Shown: piece after piece, positions 58,600 to 64,000 of the stretch
How the letters are laid out: the number at the start of each line of letters is the position of its first letter
Numbering within the stretch: position 1 is the first letter of the stretch
NCBI GenBank assembly: GCA_963682025.1
Contig: OY821519.1
Location: forward strand, 250,990,858-251,054,857
Direction: 5' to 3'
Source: Cordilura impudica
Taxonomy: Eukaryota > Arthropoda > Insecta > Diptera > Scathophagidae
Length of the DNA stretch: 64,000 nucleotides
The notes under the pieces: generated by a model
Database searches by the model: none
Told to the model about the DNA's origin: nothing
What the model saw: the letters and a program-made list of their open reading frames with translations, nothing else
Position numbers and translations under genes: made by a program

Positions 58600-59670
58600 C
58601 AAATTAACAATCAATAACTCAATAAACTTCATCATGACCAAGCATTTAATAGATTGATTGATCATTATCAATAGATTAATTGATAACTAATATTAATCAG
58701 TATATTTTTCCTAATTAAATCGAAAACTATATAAAAATTCGTTTAAATTTTTGTATACTTTTTGCTAAAACTATTACGTCACAAATATCAAACTTAAATA
58801 ATGACAATATTGATCAATTGTATATAAAAATTAAATTAATGATAAATATTGATTACTGATTGATCAATAATCAAATTTACGATTAATATGATATTTTAAA
58901 TAACAAATATACATTAAAATATGATTTTCATTATTTGATTAACAAAAATTATCATTAATCAGATTTTTTTTAAAGAGATATTTTAATTTATTATAATGTC
59001 AATTAAATATTTATCAATAATCAAGTTATTGATCAATCAAATATATATAACATTAAAAAATAATTAATTAAATATTCAAATTAACTATCAAATCAAAATT
59101 TCGAATAATCACAAAAAATATACATTAAATTATAATCTTGATTATTTAAATAATTAAATTTATGGTCAATCAGATTTTTTAAAGACATATTTTAATTGAT
59201 AATATCGTCGTTTATTTGAGCATGATTAATTATATTATTTAAAGAAATATTTTAATTTACTATTTATCAATAATCAAGTTAATGATCAATCAGATATTTT
59301 AATAAATAACTATATATATATATTAAAAAATAATTATTGATTAATTATTTGATCATGACTTCAATTAAAAAAAAAATAGGAATCAAGAAATAATAAAATT
59401 TATGATTATGAGATTTTTTTTAAGAAAAATTTTATCATGACTTCAATAAGTAAAAATTCCGAATATTAATTTATGATTCATCTAATTTTTTAATAAACAA
59501 ATGTATATTTAAGTTAATGATTATCATGAATATGATGATCATGGCTTTAAATTATTCTAGTTAATGATTATTTTGATTAACTGTTTTATCAAGACTTTAA
59601 TTAATCAAATTAACATAATTATCAAATTTATGACTAATCAGATATTTTTAATAGTTTAATCATAACATCA
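58600..59670. repeat. Degenerate array (TGATCAATCAGATATTTT words)
   Basis: Variants of TTAATGATCAATCAGATATT, AATCATGACTTCAATTAA and ATTGATTAATTATTTGAT recur throughout with spacing of about 60-130 bases. The TGATCA core is palindromic. It is highly diverged and non-coding. Confidence 0.65.
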
Positions 59671-61080
59671 ATATAACATATTACTGTGTTAGCCGAATAT
59701 TCGAAATTATCAGAATTTTTAATTAAACAAATATTTAAAATCAGTTTGTATGATGGATTATATGTACTGTATTTTTATTTTAATCGGTCTCTGTTATAAT
59801 TGAAATGTTCTAAATTAGTCTATTGTAACCCAGATTTTCAAAGAACAAAACTTAAATAGTTTTGTAGTAAATAGGTCTTTTCATTGATATTTTACTTAAA
59901 TGTCATAATTTTTTTGACTTTTTCCGATTTTTGATAATATTTTCATTATCAAATTTAATTTAGAGTATTTTTGAAAGTATTTTTATATAAAAAAAGTTAA
60001 AACCATTTTGAAACGTTTGAATAACAATCTTCTAAAGCTGATTTTCAGGACTTCAATTATCATGATTCTAAAGTGGAAAAGTCCTCAGAATTTAGGTATT
60101 TTTCCAAAGGAAAAATCCAAAGATTCTGACAATTTTCTCAGGAAAAATCTAGTTCTGCTTATTAACAGTGTAATGGTTTTGACTATTTTGAAACGCTCCA
60201 AAAGTGAAGATTTCAAATATTTTCAATTTTATTTGTTGTTAAAACATTAAATCACTTTCAATTCAGTTATTTCTCTATTAAATTCTTTCCTTTCTCTTTT
60301 TTTTTTATTAATTTAATGTTTATTTGAGTGCAAGAAAACTTCTTTGAGAACCTTTCCATAGATGGGTTTTTCAAAGTTTTGTTAAAAATATTGAAAATGT
60401 TTACTTTTTCTTTAAAAAAAATTAAAAAATAACAATATTAAAAAGTTTGTTTTGTTTTATGAATAAAATTGTTTTGAAATTAAAAATAAAAATTTTAAAA
60501 ATTAAATCACAAATAAAAAAATTATATAAAATTCAAATCATTAAATTTTGTTTTAAAAAAGAAAAATTTAAATTTTAAAATTTTTTTAATTAAACGACTT
60601 TAAAAGTTTGGTTTTTAAAGGATGTTTTAATAAAAGATTTGTTTTATTTACTCTTGAGCAAATTTTCGTTAATAAATAAAAATTCATTGTGTTTTTTTCT
60701 TTTAAATAAAAATGTCTGAACAAAATTTTGTCAAAATTTAAATTAAGAAGAAAGGAGTTTGAGAAATAAAAAAGATAAAATTACAGGAAAACAAAAAATA
60801 AATTTAAAAATACGTTTAAAAAAAAATTAGGAGAGATGAAAATAAATTTACAAATATAAGATTTTTGTTTTCGTTTTGAAAAAAAAAAAACATGGGAAGA
60901 AATTGGTACTTATATAAATCAGAGAAGAGATGCGAAAATTAAAATTCAATTTGTTTTGTTAAAAAAAATAATTATAACAAACAAGTACCAGGAAAAAGAA
61001 TAAAAAATTAAAATAAAAAAAGTTATTCTAGAATAAAATAAAAAATTCACCTCATAATTTATAGAAAATAATAATTCACC
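59671..61080. other. AT-rich region before the Q/N-rich exon; no gene seen
   Basis: An open frame of about 80 codons at 60008-60250 has no recognisable protein features and ordinary AT composition, so I do not call it. It probably lies in an intron of the gene carrying the 61-kb exon. Confidence 0.45.
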
Positions 61081-61082
61081 TC

Positions 61083-61125
61083 TTGAAAAATATCATTTCC
61101 ATTTGCGTAGTTCGGCCAGCCTCTT
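61083..61125 (-). other. Possible small exon next to the Q/N-rich exon
   Basis: This minus-strand stretch is GC-richer than its flanks, is preceded by an AG (CATAAAG) and followed by a GTGAAT donor-like site. In one frame it reads GWPNYANGNDIFQE, which joins in phase to LKR of the larger exon if a weak GTCAAC donor at about 61255 is used; in another it reads RLAELRKWK and stops. It is speculative. Confidence 0.25.
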
Positions 61126-61130
61126 TATGA

Positions 61131-61922
61131 TTAACAAAAAACATTGGCTATAAAATTTTTGGTAAAAGTAAAATTAGTCCATGAATTAAAACTGGGTGTA
61201 AATTGTAAAGCTGCCGCTTGTCTTTGTTGTTGTTGAGATTGATGGGAAGTTGACCTTTTCAAAATACGTAAATTTGTGCCCGAGGCCATACGTTGCAACT
61301 GTGGCACACTGTTATTGGCCAATAAATCGGTTGTTTCTCTTTTAAGAGTGACCTCTGGGAAATGCAATGATACTGATGAGGGACGTGGCTTTTGGCTGCT
61401 GCTTGGTTTATTAAGTGTCTGCATATTTATCTTATTTTGAGGTGGTGTTATCGGATCATTAGCTGCAGATGTTGCTGCAGCTGCAGCTGCTGCCAATGCT
61501 AATAAATCGTTGCCACTTAGGGGTGGTGGTGTAGGAGTTTTATAACCTCCCGTTATATTAAAACTGTTATTTACACTTGGTTTATTATTACCATTGCTAT
61601 TGTTTTTGTTGCTGTTATCGCTATTGTTTTTGTTGCTGTAATTTTGCATATTTGAATTGGTAACAATCATTGATTGTTGTTTTTGTATACGTTGTTTATT
61701 ATTGTTATTATTGTTGCCATTGGTTTTTTGTTGTTGTAGTAACTGCAACTGCTGCTGTTGTTGTATACCGTTTTTATCACTTTGTGATTTGGCTCTTTGA
61801 CGTCCACCCCCACTATTGTTCAATGTACTGCTGCTTTGTTGTGGCTTTTGAGCCTTGGCCTGTGCCTGTGCAGATTTCAGTTGTTGTTTCTCTCTGCGTA
61901 TCAAATCAAATGAACTTAAAAT
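61131..61922 (-). CDS. Coding exon of a Q/N-rich protein, partial gene
   Basis: The frame is open for about 260 codons with GC content above the surroundings. It has no ATG at its start; a good acceptor, CATCTCTTCGGCAG, precedes ILSSFDLIRREKQQLKSAQA, so this is likely an internal or last exon. It contains a basic start, poly-Q and poly-N opa-like runs around 61670-61790, a poly-Ala run (LLALAAAAAAATSAA) at about 61475-61510, a TPTPPPLSG segment and a less repetitive part, VSLHFPEVTLKRETTDLLAN then SVPQLQRMASGTNLRILKRS. The latter is probably the conserved part. The stop is TAA at 61131-61133. A weak alternative donor after LKR could instead join the GC-rich piece at 61083-61125. I do not recognise the gene. 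Confidence 0.7.
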   Translation of the reverse strand: MLSSFDLIRREKQQLKSAQAQAKAQKPQQSSSTLNNSGGGRQRAKSQSDKNGIQQQQQLQLLQQQKTNGNNNNNNKQRIQKQQSMIVTNSNMQNYSNKNNSDNSNKNNSNGNNKPSVNNSFNITGGYKTPTPPPLSGNDLLALAAAAAAATSAANDPITPPQNKINMQTLNKPSSSQKPRPSSVSLHFPEVTLKRETTDLLANNSVPQLQRMASGTNLRILKRSTSHQSQQQQRQAAALQFTPSFNSWTNFTFTKNFIANVFC

Positions 61923-62029
61923 CTGCCGAAGAGATGACAAATAAATAATTAAAAAAGAACTAAGTATAAACTGGAAAATCTAAAAACTGCAGTCTTAATA
62001 AGGTTTAAAAATCCACAAGTTCTGAAATT

Positions 62030-62840
62030 TTTCTAGAAAAAGAAAATATGCCTTAATAAAGGTACTTTTTTAAAAAAATGTATTTCTTTAAGAAAATGTA
62101 TTTTTTTGAAGAAAATGCATTTTTTAAGAAAATGTACTTTTAAAGAAAATTGACTTTAAGGTACTTTTTAAAGAAAATGTACTTTTTAAGAAAATACACT
62201 TTTAAATAAAATTTACTTTTTTAAGAAAATTTACTTTTTTAAGAAAATTTACTTTTTTAAGAAAATCTACTTCCTTAAGAAAATGTACTTTTTTAAGAGC
62301 ATTCACTTATTTAAGGAAAGGTACATTTTTAAGTATACATATTTTTTTAAAAGAACAATAAGTTTTTATGATGCAATAAGAAAATGTTCTTTATTTACAA
62401 AAGTTATTTATTTTTTTTATTTTTTTTTAAGAAAAGTTTCCTTTTTATTAAGATGTAGTTTTTAAAGAAAATGCAATTTTTAAAGAAAAAAAAAACATTT
62501 TTAAGAAAAAAAACACTTTAAGAAAGGGAACTTTTAGAGGAAAAGGTACTTTTTTTTAGAAATGATACATTTTGAAGAAAAAAAACTTCTTAGAAAAAGG
62601 TTCTTTCGTAAGAAAATGTACTTTTTATGAAAAATTTACTTACCTTTTTTAAGAAATGGTACTTTTTAAGAAGTTTATTTTTAAGATAAGGTACTTTCCT
62701 AAAAAAGGTACATTTTTAAAAAAGACACTTTTAACAAGAAATGTTATTTTTAAGAAAGATCCTTTTTAAAAAAATTGGCTTTTTAAAAAGGTACCTTTTT
62801 TGAAAAGGTGCTTTTTTAAAAAGGTTCCTTTACACAAGGT
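62030..62840. repeat. ~20-35-bp array (AAGAAAATGTACTTTTT)
   Basis: More than thirty variants of TTTTTAAGAAAATGTACTTT lie head to tail, with GGTAC, TTTAC and GATAC versions. The unit resembles that of the array at 45.46-45.89 kb. No coding potential beyond low-complexity frames is present. Confidence 0.85.
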
Positions 62841-62879
62841 AACTATACAAAAATTTTTTTTCTTCTGGAAATTGTACTA

Positions 62880-63662
62880 AGGAGTGAGATCGAAAAAGTC
62901 CTAACATACATAAAATGAAATAATAATGAAACCTTTGAACCTAGATTCTGAATATTCCCGCGGATTTTTCTCTCGATAAAAAATCCTGCTGTTCTAAACA
63001 GACGGGGAAAACAAAAATAAGGGAGAGAGAATTACGTATTTTCGAATTTCGTTTAGTTTTGGGTGTTAAATGCAAATAAAAAAAAAGTTTTTTTTTCATA
63101 ATGAGGGGAAAGAAATAAGGAGCTTTCTCACCAGACAGTTTTAAGGATTTGCCTTCCTTAGTGCAAAAACCAAGTTATTGTTCTTATAACACACTATAGC
63201 TTTCTTACCATGGATGCCAAATCGTGCCAAAAGTATGTCGGCACATTGTGTTGGCTTATAAAAGGAAGGAGTCTTTTTTGCAAACACGCATTTTCTAACA
63301 AAATGTGTTGGAAGCTCTTTCTTTCTTCCCGAACTAGGTTTCAAATTCTGTCAAATTCTCCTGCTTCTTTCATTGAAACAATTTGACATTGAAAACAATT
63401 GAAAACATTGAAAACAATTTGATGGCAGACCTTTAATTCTTTGTCCAAATTTTTGTAGGACCATGCTGGATTTTGTTGAAAATATTTTTAAATTTTAGCA
63501 GGTAGTTCAATTTCATCACTCATTTTAATCAAACTAACAACAAATAAACATTTAACGCAATAACTGACATATATTTGATAGATAAAAAAAAAAAAACGAA
63601 ATAATGCCTGCAAATAAAGTTAAAAAAAAAACGTGTGTTAAGTTTTTTTCGATCTCACTCCT
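62880..63662 (-). mobile_element. 783-bp Tc1/mariner-type element with AGGAGTGAGATCG ends
   Basis: AGGAGTGAGATCGAAAAA at 62880 recurs inverted, with one extra A/T at most, ending at 63662. Both ends are flanked by TA, consistent with a Tc1/mariner-superfamily target duplication. The minus strand begins with ATG (63522-63520) and reads MSDEIELPAKI, a stop, then KYFQQNPAWSYKNLDKELKV, resembling the start of a transposase. A further fragment is at 63344-63141. The catalytic region is mostly missing, so it is an internally deleted copy. Confidence 0.82.
63141..63522 (-). pseudogene. Truncated transposase remnant
   Basis: In coding order: MSDEIELPAKI, a stop, then KYFQQNPAWSYKNLDKELKV, followed after frame breaks by RKKELPTHFVRKCVFAKKTP, ADILLARFGIHGKKAIVCYK and NNNLVFALRKANP. 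The content and its position in the inverted-repeat element suggest a Tc1/mariner-superfamily transposase missing its middle. The subfamily is not determined. Confidence 0.5.
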
Positions 63663-63664
63663 TA

Positions 63665-64000
63665 AATTAGTTTTTTAATATTCCAGCAATCAGTATTTTC
63701 ATGTTTCCCTCAATAAAGACTAGCATCCGTATTAACAAGTTTATGTTATGCATTTGGTGTGCGCTACGAACAACGAGTTCAAAACTATGTTATTAAGGAA
63801 TAAGCCTTTTATTTCTTTTTTTTTTTTTTTTTGGGGGGGGGTTGATTTTCTATCACTAGACAGAGGTTGGTTGACTTCATTAAAATACTCATATACCAGA
63901 AATGGTTACACACATTATGTGTGGATTACAAACTAAATATAAAACGAAAGGTTTTATCATATAACCAGAACGCATGCACTTAGGTACATTACCTAACTGA
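63665..64000. other. AT-rich sequence at window end; no gene seen
   Basis: A T16/G9 homopolymer junction lies at about 63815-63840. No supportable coding frame was found. Confidence 0.45.

Noticed and set aside
60008..60250. An 80-codon plus-strand open frame
   Set aside because: It has the base composition of the surrounding AT-rich sequence, no recognised motif and no splice or promoter support.
61670..61948. A 92-codon plus-strand frame rich in V, Y and C
   Set aside because: It is the opposite-strand shadow of the Q/N-rich repeats on the minus strand.

Overview
The window is a piece of an AT-rich fly genome, most likely a calyptrate dipteran (blow-fly or house-fly type; this assignment is inference). 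The evidence is a flower (fwe) calcium-channel gene closely matching the Drosophila protein, a ZAD-C2H2 zinc-finger gene of the insect type, fly-type short introns, many Tc1/mariner and pogo fossils, and DINE-1/mini-me-like elements with GTCC/GTCT microsatellites. No RNA gene or CRISPR array was found. No bacterial or viral genes were seen.

Layout. 1-10.1 kb: a diverged ~0.85-kb repeat present five times, two copies in one orientation and three in the other, around a 2.3-kb spacer. It is interrupted by a DINE-like element, a 1.6-kb element with long inverted ends and a dead pogo/Tigger transposon. 10.1-13.8 kb: a decayed DDE transposon with repeated GCGAACGGGAC motifs, carrying a nested DINE-like element whose 3' end is duplicated. 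13.8-19 kb: a deleted mariner-type element and two decayed Tc1-like elements. 20.8-38.6 kb: fwe on the minus strand, with a putative ATG-only first coding exon, three constitutive exons and two alternative terminal exons. Its introns are large and filled with several unrelated, locally confined, degenerate tandem arrays, plus transposon fossils and a perfect 37-bp hairpin. 38.6-40.2 kb: the interval between fwe and the divergent zinc-finger gene. 40.2-44.0 kb: a four-exon ZAD zinc-finger gene on the plus strand encoding 1,197 residues. 44-61 kb: no confident gene, only repeats, several degenerate arrays, one exact-looking 230-bp duplication and one candidate exon at 48.5 kb. 61.1-61.9 kb: a long Q/N-rich coding exon on the minus strand of a gene I cannot name. 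62-63.7 kb: a short-period array and a 783-bp inverted-repeat transposon.

Biology. The main finding is the isoform architecture of fwe. In Drosophila, Flower isoforms differing only in the C-terminus mark cells as fit or unfit in cell competition, and the protein also acts in synaptic-vesicle endocytosis. Here the proximal terminal exon gives one tail and the distal one gives the ubiquitous-type tail, and reading through the exon-4 donor stops immediately after GKK. The zinc-finger gene is probably a nuclear DNA-binding regulator. The most unusual non-coding feature is a recurring word close to GGTCCTTCGAACC, found in both orientations across about 6.7 kb of fwe introns.
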